DNA of 64,000 bases, taken from NCBI GenBank assembly GCA_946800325.1, contig OX326959.1, positions 22,311,742-22,375,741 of the forward strand. The letters are read 5' to 3'. This document shows, one piece after another, positions 45,761 through 56,030 of this stretch. Numbering within the stretch: the stretch's first letter is position 1; each line of letters starts with the position of its first letter. The DNA is from Luzula sylvatica. Lineage: Eukaryota > Streptophyta > Magnoliopsida > Poales > Juncaceae. Below the pieces are notes generated by a model. The model ran no database searches and was not told the origin of the DNA. It saw only the letters and a list, made by a program, of their open reading frames with translations. The translations under genes and the position numbers were made by a program.

Positions 45761-46889
45761 TATATGCTGAAACGGTACAACTTATTTTATAGACAAGATG
45801 CTGCGCTCAGCAAATTTGTATCCCGCTACATTAAATAAAATACTTTTTGAAAGATTTAAATGAATTTAATTAAAAAAAATCATGAAAAGTTACAATAATA
45901 AAAATTATTTTTGGTTGAAAAATAAATTAAAAAAAAAAACTCTCCTATTTAGATTTAGATGTTCTGGTTTATTCGAAATGCTTGTTTTCAAATACTTTGT
46001 CAATTATTTTATCAATTATTATTTAAAGATGTTTAATACAAATATTTGTTATTTTAAAAAATTTATTACTATATTGATACTTAATTATGTTATGCTCGTT
46101 TTCAAATATCTATCGCTACAAAAAATTGTCACCACGACGGACCGCTACACGCTATTTGGAACATTGATTCTCACAAAAATAGCTTGAAATTTTTATTGAA
46201 AAAAATAATAATTCAAGCACAAAAAATTAATTGGAAAAAGATAGCATGAATTCTTCTATTGTAAGAAAAAAAAACTCAAGTATAAAAATAATTAATTAGA
46301 AAAAGATAGATTGAAGTCTTTTATCGTAACAAAAATTCAGGCATGAAAAATAATATAAAAAATAAAATATTCTATACAAAAATACTACGAGCATAAAATT
46401 GGTGAATTTAACGATAAATATAAGAAAAAAAATTAGAAATATACATATCATGTTATGAGCAAGATGCTTGGTAGAAATTCTTGTTTTTTTGTTCTCGGAA
46501 GATTGTTTTGATGAATGAAATGATGAAAAAATGAGTTTTTTTTATATAAAGATTGACCTAAAGATGTATTTACTCCTTATGCAAATAGAGGAAAGTCATA
46601 AATTATGGTGATAATCATGTTCTCATCAACTATCCTAGAAAACTTAGTATTACTTTACTTTATTACCTACTGTACCTAAAAATAAAATTCATAAAAAATT
46701 ATGTCAAGATATACTAATTTTAAATATCCATGTTGGACCGCCTTAGATGTATCCAATTTAGAAGGCGGCAATGTAGGCTCAATGAAAACGAAAGGTAACT
46801 TTCACATTATTATATTAGTTCTTCAATTAATTTTTTTTGTCAATTGGCACATATCACAGTTGGTTGTGTATAAAATACAAAAATCATGT
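45761..46889. other. AT-rich intergenic DNA
   Basis: Low-complexity AT-rich text; a 101-codon ORF at 45882-46187 has Lys/Phe/Asn-heavy content expected by chance. Two roughly 50-bp imperfect copies of AGATAG(C/T)(A/T)TGAA(T/G)TCTT occur at 46.23-46.33 kb. Confidence 0.5.
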
Positions 46890-47035
46890 CACTACTACAA
46901 ATTTCGTTTATAACACCGGTTTTCTTAGACCGATTTAAAACTGGTTTAAACATTTAAAAAACACACGCTTATAACACCGGTTTTGCAAACCGGTTTAAAA
47001 ATATTTATTGTTGAACCGGTTTAACCATTTAAAAA
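46890..47035 (+). mobile_element. CACTA-type transposon end fragment
   Basis: Begins CACTACTACAAATTTCG, a CACTA-type terminus, followed by subterminal repeats TATAACACCGGTTTT and AACCGGTTTAA in both orientations. A matching right end (TTGTAGTG) is not clear; the GGGTCGG repeats and TTGTAATG near 47.43 kb may be the decayed other end, with SINEs inserted between. Confidence 0.55.
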
Positions 47036-47040
47036 ATATT

Positions 47041-47115
47041 TGTTGCGAGAGATTGTTGATTCAAGTCACATTTGCATCAATGGACGGAAGACTCCATTTA
47101 TTATAAAAAAAATCC
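47041..47115 (+). mobile_element. SINE 3' fragment
   Basis: GTTGCGAGAGATTGTTGATT to GACTCCATTTATTATAAAAA matches the 3' half of the SINE family, with a decayed B-box. Confidence 0.7.
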
Positions 47116-47149
47116 AAGATTTTGATATATATAAATAAATAAATAAAAT

Positions 47150-47275
47150 GAGTAAATGGAGAAGTCTCGTTGGTCCTCCATTTATTGGTATCAATGAAAC
47201 TCGAACCCACAATCTCTCACAACATATGATTTTTTGTGTCTTACATCCAACCAACCGGGCTAGAGCCCATATAGG
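47150..47275 (-). mobile_element. SINE copy
   Basis: On minus: GGGCTCTAGCCCGGTTGGTT, then GTTGTGAGAGATTGTGGGTT and CGAGTTTCATTG, ending CTTCTCCATTTACTC and A/T-rich tail. Opposite orientation to the fragment beside it. Confidence 0.8.
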
Positions 47276-47714
47276 GCGGTACTTTCCATCTGGGACGGAC
47301 TGACTCAAAGTTTTAAAGTTATTGGGTCCGACATACCTTGTTTAACCGACCCAAATAGCATTTTGGGTCGGACAGATCCTGAAAGTGAAGACAATTAGGG
47401 TCGGCCAGACCCTAAAATACAGATATGTTGTAATGCATTGACTATATAAATAAATAAATAAAAGTATTATGATATTTTGCCAGCTCTTCACTTCTTCCAG
47501 CGCCAACTCTTCGGTTACTCCATTTTAACATTCCTTCTTCCGGAGCACACCATATTAATACCACCCTTTGACAATGGAGCAAAGTTGGGCACGTTTAACA
47601 CATTTTTTGTTGCTAAAGAAATTGAACATTCTTTCTCGAGAGCAAAGTTGGGCACTCCATTTAAACCTTCCTGCTATATCTCTTCTCACAACTACAAAAT
47701 GAAAATCCTCATTA

Positions 47715-47830
47715 TAATCAAGACATTTTTATACTTATTAGTTCGACATGGTCTCCATGATCTACATTACTCTTTGATAATGTCCATCCCTTAATAAAGT
47801 TATGCTACTCGAGATTATGCACAAGTATTG
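47715..47830 (+). repeat. inverted repeat, left arm
   Basis: TTAGTTCGACATGGTCTCCA to ATTATGCACAAGTATTGG pairs with 48430-48570. The 0.6 kb between the arms is noncoding. Arm length and decay suggest an old TIR element that cut into the WRKY relic. Confidence 0.75.
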
Positions 47831-48429
47831 GCTGTTCAATGAATAATATAAATATCCAACCTAATGAATGAAGTTGAACAACAAGGCGCATGTTTCATTT
47901 TCATCAATCTGTTATACACATATAATATATCCACAACGAAGAATATATGGATTGTGATAAGTACTGAAGAAATGATATATACAATGAAAATTTAGAACAC
48001 ACAATGAAAATTTAGGTCAAAAGAAACAGCCTAAAATTTATTTATTTATTATTAATATCCCAGCAAAAAAGGAGGTGCCATTTAGGCATTTACTTACCAC
48101 TTATATACTTCTTCCGGCCAGTTCACGTTACTTGTCATACACCCATTGGTCCATATACGAACTTAAAAACTAATTTATATGTTCTTCTCCTAATGGCTTT
48201 TGGTTTTTGAATTTGACGTTCTTATTTTTTACATTACTTCTTGTTTCTTTTTATGCCTTGGATTTCACACTGATAATCTTTTAATGGATTGTGGTTTGGT
48301 TATATTTTTGTTTTCTTTTTAGTATGTCAATGGTGTTCGGTTTTGGACGACACGGCCGTAATGACGATGCCACACACACACACAAATAACACTGTTTAAA
48401 GGAAACATGAACGTTTTATTAATTTGTTT

Positions 48430-48570
48430 GGAAATTAGATTATTCATTGTTTATCCATTACTTGTGGATAAACTCAAATAGCATAAATTTATTAAGTGAT
48501 AAACATGATCCAAAAGTAATGGACATCATGAAGACCATATCGAACAAAAAAGTATAAACAGTGTATTGAA
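48430..48570 (-). repeat. inverted repeat, right arm
   Basis: On minus reads TTTGTTCGATATGGTCTTCA to GAGTTTATCCACAAGTAATG, about 80 percent identical to the left arm. Confidence 0.75.
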
Positions 48571-48589
48571 TTATTAGGCGGAATTTCAC

Positions 48590-48815
48590 TTGTACCTTCA
48601 GTGACGCGTTGATGATCACGGAGTTCCTTTCCGCCATATTTAAGAACCCTAATCATTGCTTCATTTGACTGTAAAGATCTTTTTCTTTGATGGAATATCA
48701 AGAGAAGCAAATATATATAGGCAAATGAAAGGGGAGTTTTAGGGCAGGAAAGTGGCTAGGAAAGAGAGCTAAAAAAGTGATGACATTGCGATGACATCAC
48801 ACAAGGAGGTCATAT
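48590..48815 (-). pseudogene. relic of a WRKY gene start and promoter
   Basis: On minus, ATG at 48637 opens MAERNSVIINASLK, close to the start MAERNSAINALRRG of the intact WRKY at 57680. The DNA upstream also matches (AGAGGCAAATATATTTATGA against AGAAGCAAATATATATAGGC; GGGCAGGAAAGTGGCTAGG against AGAGCAGGAAACAAGTGGG; the TGACATT..ATGACATCA pair). After about 14 codons homology ends near 48.595 kb, next to the inverted-repeat arm. It has no WRKY domain and is dead. Confidence 0.78.
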
Positions 48816-48839
48816 TATATATATCTAGGTAGAGCTGAT

Positions 48840-49270
48840 AAAGATGACCGAACTCAAAAAATCGATCAGAGTAATCTGAAATCCGACACGACCTGACTAG
48901 ACATAATTTAAAAAAATCAAACAACCCGACTTGGACTGATCCGGAACCGAATAACCCAATTCGAAAGTAGATGTTCTTATATGGTGCTTGAACTTGACCC
49001 GATCCGAAACTGAGTAACCCGAAACCGAGTATAATCCAAAAATAGAGTATCATGGTAATAAAAAAAAACATGTATTCTAAAAAATAAGTCAAGTGTATTT
49101 TTGTTCGAAACTGAAATCAATTCAAACCCGACATAATCCGAACCCGAAGAATCTGACCCGAATGTTTAATTTAATCTGAAAAGAACCCGACTGAAATAGA
49201 ATCCGAACACAACCCGACCCGATATGAATTAAGTTAATCCGAAAATGATTCAGACATAAAAATGATCCGT
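48840..49270. repeat. degenerate short-period ACCCGA / ATCCGAA repeats
   Basis: Many imperfect words such as ACCCGACTTGG, AACCCGAAGAAT, AACCCGACCCGAT and GATCCGTACC. Similar arrays commonly lie inside plant transposons; I could not set terminal borders. Confidence 0.6.
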
Positions 49271-49284
49271 ACCTGAAAATACCC

Positions 49285-49355
49285 ACCCGGTTGTGATCCA
49301 CAACCTCTCACAACACATGAAAACACCATTACTTAACTAGCAAACTCCCAAACCA
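49285..49355 (-). mobile_element. SINE fragment
   Basis: On minus: CTAGTTAAGTAATGGTGTTT and CATGTGTTGTGAGAGGTTGT match the SINE core; ends missing. Confidence 0.6.
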
Positions 49356-49599
49356 TAGTCCTTAATAAATTGAATTATATTCTGAGATAATTCCCCCAAT
49401 CTCCTTGATCTTCTTGGCTATTTACAGTAATTATGAGTTCAAGTTTCAAACCCCTCTTTGTGCAAAACCTTGTTAGGTTTGGCTCGTCATAACTTATGTT
49501 CCAACTAGTGCTCAATTTCTCACCGTGGATTGTGATAGGCCAATTCTAATTGTGTCTGTATAAAAAAATCGGATTGTTAAAAGTTAGCCCATTAGTAAA

Positions 49600-49960
49600 C
49601 ATAAAAATAAGAAGAGAGTTTGGGTCAGTCTGGGCCTTAATTTGATCGAATAGGGCTGAATACATGGTCGCATAAGGACTCAAATGCTATAAACTATAAA
49701 GCATGTGCCAAAACAGGACCTACATAACTTGTACATTGAGAAATCCATTTACATGGAAGCTCGTAATGAATAAACTAAATATTTGCTTGGTAATTTTCGT
49801 CCATATTTCATTCTCCCGAAGTGGTATGTGATCATTCATTTTTGGGTTAAAAGTGATTTAAGGAAAATGACAATGGCACGAAATAAGAAAATACAGTGTA
49901 AACGGAACAAATTGAATGTCCTCCCGTGTTATAGTGTTTCACCTACTTAGAGACCAGCTC
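49600..49960 (+). repeat. local duplication, copy 1
   Basis: TGGGCCTTAATTTGATC, GACCTACATAACTTGTACAT, CATTTACATGGAAGCT and GTGTAAACGGAACAA recur in order at 53.10-53.35 and 53.63-53.72 kb, where a MITE splits the copy. Confidence 0.85.
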
Positions 49961-50439
49961 ATGATGGATCAATGGGATTGATTGATGACATGTTTTTGTC
50001 GTAATTTGATAGATGGTAGGATTTTGCACCTTTTGTGCCCCAAAAAATATGTTTTTTGGAACAAAATGGGAGTGCGCCCCCGATCTTTGGAGGCTTTCTT
50101 AGGAGCCAGGAATTAAAAATTTTTTTTACAATTTAGTCCGCTTAATCTCGAATACAATAAATCTGATCCTAATCTTTCTTATATTATGATAGCCATTTAA
50201 TCAGATAGCTTCGAGTCATTCTCGGATCTGAGTTTGGAAATTGGAGGTCAAATCAAGACCACATAAAACACATATGTTCGTTCACCAAAGTAGAGAAATA
50301 TTGCGAGCTCAAAATTTCGGCGTGAAGGTCAGGGCTCTGAAGAGATGTAGAGCCACGTATTTGTAAATCAATATAGATGGTGTTACATAATTATGTCAGT
50401 ATCTTCATATTGTTTCCAAAAACATTTGTTTATACACGC
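49961..50439. other. noncoding stretch
   Basis: No gene or clear repeat end seen. Confidence 0.5.
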
Positions 50440-50458
50440 AAATATATCTTTTAGTTTT

Positions 50459-51167
50459 TTTTTGAAGGAAAAGATAGCAAATCGCTATTCCTTCAGGTTT
50501 TTGTATTAAAAAAAAAGTATATTTACATAGTGATAAATGAAGAAAAAAAACATATATTGGGAGAAATCGCTATGCCACTGTAGCCACATCTTCCGTACAT
50601 TTTAATTGTGAAATTTTTGCCATCCGTTGAATTCCTCCATAGTTTTGGTTGCTATGAAGCTTGGCGATCGTTTTTTCTGTTGGAAAATGCGCCTATTCCT
50701 CTCTTTCCATATCTCCCACCCGGTAGCCATCCACATTGAGTTGTATCTTCGTCTCGTGTCCTGCGAAAGAGTAGCCGTGGCCCGACACCAGTCCTCAAGT
50801 AGGGACCCTGACGGTTGATAGACGAATTGGGTTCCGGTCATCATTGCTATGCGGTTTCGGACCGCCGTTGTGAAGGAGCATTGAGCTAGTAAGTGGTCGC
50901 GAGTTTCAGCATGTCTACTACAAAGCACACATACCGGCGTGTTAGGCCACCCCTTCTTGGCTAGTACATCCGCTGTATTGATTTTATTAAGGGATGCTAT
51001 CCAGAAGAAGAACCTGACCTTAAGGGGAGCCCGTGTATTCCAGATTAGGGATGTCCATTTGCTTCTGATACCCGGGTTCCTTGTGAAGGTGTAAGCCGTT
51101 TTAGTGGAATATTCATTTGAGTTGTGCCATCTCCACCTTGTTTGGTTATTATTGTCTTTCTCGGTCG
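50459..51167 (-). mobile_element. 5'-truncated LINE with a 19-bp duplication
   Basis: AAATATATCTTTTAGTTTT occurs at 50440-50458 and 51168-51186, so the insertion is fixed to the base. Inside, the minus strand encodes zf-RVT text (LIWNTRAPLKVRFFFWIASL, CVLCSRHAETRDHLLAQC, ATGWEIWKERNRRIFQQK) from the very end of ORF2. The open frame seems to begin at 51312, but that part lies in host DNA outside the duplication. It is a dead-on-arrival copy. Confidence 0.92.
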
Positions 51168-51589
51168 AAATATATCTTTTAGTTTTGAACAATATATTCC
51201 CATAAATAAAAGCTCTAGTTGATATTGCTTCGGGTCTTGTGAATATTTGGAACTGCTCTGCTGAAGGTTGTAACTTGTAAGTATAATTTCTAGGATGAAA
51301 TCCAATATGCATTGTATGCAGTAGTGGAGCACTTTGGATCGTTTTATTTCAAATAATTATGTTGAGTATCTTCATATTTCACATCTTCACCCATGCAAAA
51401 CATAAATATCAAACTTTTACCTCGTTCTAAAAAATGTCCATAATAACATAAATATCAATTTCTTCTAATATCTGAATCATCATCATAATAACAATTAACA
51501 TGTTAATCGAGATAACCAACATATCAAATTGCAAAAAAAATATACGTTTGAAGTAACACAACAACAAGAACAAAGTACATTTATTTAAG

Positions 51590-52302
51590 AGGTCATATAA
51601 TATGTTGAGCGGATACTCCAAAAAACGAATCGTATCCGTATCGGATACGGATATGCCACCGATACGTATCCGATACGCCACGTGGCGTATCGGGATACGG
51701 TTCGGATACTTCTGGATACGGTTCCGATACGACTGGCTCATTGCTTTTTGTCTTTTTCCACAACACAAAAATACCCAATATTTTTATTACTCAATAGTCA
51801 TTTACTTGACATATTTTTTATTTTACTTATTCGTAAAATATCCAAATCGATAATATAACATCTTGATTTTTATAATAATTTAATAAAATTATTTAAATAT
51901 ATATACTAATTTATATTAAATTCATATGAAATAATATGCATATATAACGTATCGTATCCTAGATTTTTTTTAAATTGTCGTATCGACGTATCCGTATCGT
52001 ATCGGATACGATACTCGTACTCGTATCCGTACAACATAGGTCATATATGGTGTTCCTCAAATTTCCCCCACCATCATATATATCACCAATTAACAATTAA
52101 TTAACATGATAATTAACAAAAGTACACTCCATTAACGATTAACTGATATATAATTAAAATGCATATGAGTTAATAATTCTTAATCAATATCAATTAATCA
52201 TTAATAGAGTGTTTTTTTTTATTAATTATCATTTTAATTAATCGTTAATTGGTGATATAGATGATGATGGAGGCAATTTGAAGGGCTTGATATAATTATC
52301 TT
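51590..52302. mobile_element. palindromic MITE, itself carrying a nested element
   Basis: ATATATCACCAATTAACAAT on the left mirrors TTAATCGTTAATTGGTGATA on the right, and CTCAAATTTCCCCCACCATC mirrors GATGATGGAGGCAATTTGAA. Flanked by TATTTAA repeats. The GATACGG element lies near its left end. Length without it is about 270 bp. Confidence 0.65.
51601..52038. mobile_element. GATACGG-word element with 9-10 bp duplication
   Basis: The duplication AGGTCATATA lies at 51590-51599 and 52038-52047. Ends ATGTTGAGCGGATAC and, reversed, ATGTTGTACGGATAC form the inverted repeat. Subterminal DNA is built of GTATCCGATAC and GGATACGG words. Noncoding, about 440 bp; the duplication length suits Mutator-like MITEs. 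Confidence 0.8.
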
Positions 52303-52380
52303 TTATTTAATCTACTCCGCACACCAAGTTGTTCGATGCTTTAAAGGCTTCAGGCAAAATTGTTCAATGCATGGTATTTG

Positions 52381-53039
52381 CCAATGTTACAGATATCGCA
52401 TATCGCTTACAGACCGGTCAGTCATCGATAAGAGATATGACCGATATAGCGGATTCATAGCGGAAAATATCAGTGGTATAGAGGTGCCGTACTTTTTAAT
52501 ATTAATATATTAAATTGATTATTATAGCATTAATTTATATTGAGTTTCTTAAACTGATTTAAATTTTATATGATTAATATTCAAAATTCAACAATACACA
52601 TAAATTTCAAGACAAACTAAAGATACATTTAAAATTATAACATAAAAGTTACAAATAATACAATAAACTAAACCACGAAATCGCGTTCATTAACCGTGTA
52701 GATGCGGGTGCCTCCAATGAAAATCTAACCACGTCCGGATTAAAATCGATTTAATTTCCGACCAAAAATATTAGATAAAAAAAGAAAGAGATGGAAATAA
52801 TTGAGCCAAAAATATTAATGAAAATATTGTTAAAAGATTCGGGCCAGTCCAAAATAATATTCAAAATAAATTATGTTTTAAATCTAAATCGGTTCAAATC
52901 GGTCCCAATATCGGCCCATATCGGTCCGTGTATCAGTCGACCGATTTACTCAACCGATACGGGGCATATCGTAACGGAGGGACACTGATTAGAGATATGA
53001 AAACGACATACCGGTCCATATCAGTGATATTTACAACAG
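52381..53039. mobile_element. element with 9-bp duplication TGGTATTTG
   Basis: TGGTATTTG at 52372-52380 and 53040-53048; copy A at about 36.02 kb has a single one, the empty site. Ends CCAATGTTACAGATATC and, reversed, CTGTTGTAAATATCAC are loosely inverted. Subterminal words are ATATCGGTCC, CCGATATAGCGG and GACCGATAT. No transposase; a short ORF at 52791-52988 is AT-rich and unconvincing. Confidence 0.85.
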
Positions 53040-53094
53040 TGGTATTTGTACGACACTTCAAACATTGATGGTGATGCATTGTTAATTGTTAATT

Positions 53095-53725
53095 GTTAAG
53101 CCCATTAAGCATGGAAGCTTGTGTTTGGGCCTTAATTTGATCAAAAATTGCATGAAATGAAATAAAGCTTGTGCCAAAACATGACCTACGTAACTTGTGC
53201 ATTGAGAAAGCCATTTACATGGAAGCTTCTAAATTCTAACGAGTAAACTAAATATTTGATTGGTAAATTTGGTCCATATTTCATTCTTCTTAAGTGGTAG
53301 GTTATCATTCATTTTGGGTAAAAAGTGATTATGAAAAGGGGTTATATATTCAGCCCCCAACTCAAAAAAGTTGTCTTGATGAGTGGCAAAAATAAATTAA
53401 ATGGATTGATTAGTATTATTAATTGACTCGATTAACGATTTAATTGACCGTTTAATTAAATTGACACGTTAACTAATATATATTAATATTAACATATTAT
53501 AAATTATTTACGTGTCAATTAAAAGTGTCAATAAATAATTAACTGAGTCAATTAGATAGGTTAATCAATCCACTTAATTTATTTTTGCCATCTCATCAAT
53601 TTTTTTTTTGTTTTTTGTTTTGGAGGGGGGCTCATGAAAATGACAAGGGCAAAATAGAGTGTAAACGGAACAAGTTAATGTCCTGGTTCACGTGTTATAG
53701 CGTTCCCACTTCCAAGTAAACCGGT
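53095..53725 (+). repeat. local duplication, copy 2
   Basis: Second copy of 49600-49960, split by the MITE at 53338-53633. Confidence 0.85.
53338..53633. mobile_element. AT-rich MITE, second member of the 10.1 kb family
   Basis: Flanked by ATGAAAA (53331-53337 and 53634-53640); copy 1 of the local duplication lacks it. CTTGATGAGTGGCAAAAATA on the left mirrors TATTTTTGCCATCTCATCAA on the right, and CAGCCCCCAACTC mirrors GGAGGGGGGCTC. Shares CAATTAACGATTTAATTG-like interior with 10109-10467. Confidence 0.85.
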
Positions 53726-53787
53726 TGACCTCTCCTCGTGTAATGATTTGTTGCTACAAGTTAGGGGGATTTGTTTTGCTAGGACTA

Positions 53788-53983
53788 ATATCCTCACCTT
53801 CTCCCGAGAATTTTGATGACAGTGATAAGATTTAACAACTTAATTAATAATTTAATATTTTAATTGAATATTTAATTATAAATTAAGATCATTAAATTAT
53901 AAATTAAGATATTAAATAATGTATTAATTTTTAAAATGTTAAATCATGTTCACGTTATTAAGATTTTTGGAGGAGAATACTAG
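53788..53983. mobile_element. diverged MITE related to the F-box insertion
   Basis: TTTTGATGACAGTGATAAGA and TTTAACA on the left mirror TGTTAAATCATGTTCACGTT on the right; the same words (GATGACATGGATAA, TGATTTAACA) mark the MITE at 1131-1358. Confidence 0.55.
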
Positions 53984-54179
53984 AGAATTTACGTCACTAC
54001 TCAATTTCATATGTAACCGTGCATTAAAGGGCATGTTTGATTCGAGGGATTAGATGATATATGATTTCAATATACGGGATAAGCCCAAAATCCTTTGTTT
54101 GATATGTGGAATTAGATTGGATAGATTTTCTTGTCCATGTATTTTGTTATCCCACTAAATTTTTTTTATTTCAAATCCA

Positions 54180-55025
54180 TGTATTTGATTATAATATTAT
54201 TTTTTTTTTAAATTATATTTAGGAATAATAATTATATTTTATTTATATTATATTATATTATACAGTAATTATATTATATTATATACTATCATATAATGTA
54301 ATATAAGATAATAAAATTTACAACAATATATAATATAAAATAATATGATATAAAAATATAATATAACATAAAACATTATAATATAATATTATATAATATA
54401 ATATAATATAGTATACTATAATATATTATAAAATAAAATAATATAAAATAATTTTAAACATTATAATATAATATAATATATATAAATATAAAACAGTATA
54501 ATATAAAATAATATAATATAATATCATATAGTATAATATAATATAATATAAAAAATATAATATTAAATAATATTATTTAAAGCAATATAATATAGAATAT
54601 AAAACAATATAATATAATATAAAACAATATAATATAATATTATATAATATAATATAATATAATATCATATCATATCATATTAAATTAATATCATATCGCA
54701 TAATCATATAATATAATATAATATAATATAAAATAATATAATATAATATAATATAATACAGTATAATATAATATGATATAAAATAATATAATATATAATA
54801 ATCAATGATTTAAATTGCGGCGCAATTGCGCCGCAATAGCGCAATTCGGAATAAATATCCATAAAACGCAACACCGCAACCTGCTATATAGCGCCGCAAT
54901 ATCGCCGCAATATGGCGCAATATGACGCAATATCGGGGATCATGTGTAAATTATTGTTCAAGCGCAATGGACCGCAATATCGCAATTTAAAACATTGATA
55001 ATAATATATTATAATATAATATAAT
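54180..55025. repeat. (AATAT)n-type microsatellite block, interrupted
   Basis: About 600 bp built of TATAATATAATATAA-type words with small variations, before and after the element at 54803-54997. Confidence 0.92.
54803..54997. mobile_element. 195-bp MITE made of GCGCAAT words
   Basis: Ends CAATGATTTAAATTGCGGCG and, reversed, CAATGTTTTAAATTGCGATA. ATAATAAT flanks both sides but lies in microsatellite, so the duplication is weak evidence. The inside repeats GCCGCAATAT and CGCAATTGCGCC. It stands out by GC from the AT block. Confidence 0.8.
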
Positions 55026-56030
55026 AAGAGATTAAATATTAAAATATTGAAATCCTGTATTTTGCACCAAGAATCAAACAAATGATTTCAAAATACAACA
55101 AATCAAACAACTCACATGGATTATCAAATACATGAATATCGATGCATATCACAATCCCTCAAATCAAACATGCCCAAAGTGTTGAGAAAAGAAAACAGTA
55201 AAGAAGGGCTATTGTGAAGGTGAATAAATACATGCATTAATTTAAAGCAAAAAAGTAGAAGAAATTAATACTTGCATTAATTACTACCTTCTTCTAGAAA
55301 AGGTCATGTGAAAATTCATATATTGCTGAGACAAACCCCAAATAATTGGCAAGAATGAACAAGAGCTTATCCTTGAAAATTACATATAGAAAGTTTTGTT
55401 CATACATCACATCAACAAAGTAAAATATGCTCAATTTACTTTTAGTATGCATTGTGTATTATTCTAGCTTGTTATATACACATAGTTAACTAATAATTAA
55501 TCATCAGTATGTCAAGCACTATTTAAATGATTATAATGTTAATTTTGTACTTTATTATGCGACGCAAGATATATCCATTATTTGTGGTGAATTATTATTA
55601 TTATTATTATTTCCAATTTTCTTATTCCAATCGATAATTTTGATCTTGTCAATATTGTTTTTGCTAAAAGCAATTTCTTCTTTCTTTTTGTTTCTTTTTA
55701 CAAAACACTAAAACCAATTGTTCTTTAAGTCGCTTTTGAAAATCTATGACAATGGCCTACAAAGATTGCCTCCTCATAATGGGAGGAAATATCATAATCA
55801 TATCCTATGGCTATCAACCAATTCATCATCTAATCATGAAATATTATTATCTTGTTAAAAATAGGTCCCTTTTTAACCGAACTAAGAATAAAAAAGAAAT
55901 GGACGCCAAAATTCTTGAAAACTAAGAATCTCCAAAATTATCAACTAATTAATATACATAATAACTTTATTTATACCTAATAGAAGCTAAAAATAAAAAA
56001 GATAAAGATAACTAAAATACAACCTAGCGT
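55026..56030. other. intergenic DNA downstream of the WRKY gene
   Basis: AT-rich; includes a short ATT repeat at 55.59-55.61 kb. The WRKY 3' UTR probably occupies part of the right end. No other gene seen. Confidence 0.55.

Larger units (their letters stand above)
51271..53083 (+). repeat. dispersed repeat, copy B (broken by insertions)
   Basis: Matches copy A (35645-36062) in three pieces: about 51.27-51.59, 52.30-52.38 and 53.04-53.08 kb. The gaps are filled by a palindromic MITE with a nested element and by a second element with a 9-bp duplication. Confidence 0.88.

Noticed and set aside
45882..46187. 101-codon ORF as a gene
   Set aside because: Strong AT bias, Lys/Phe/Asn/Ile content expected by chance, no motif or splice context.
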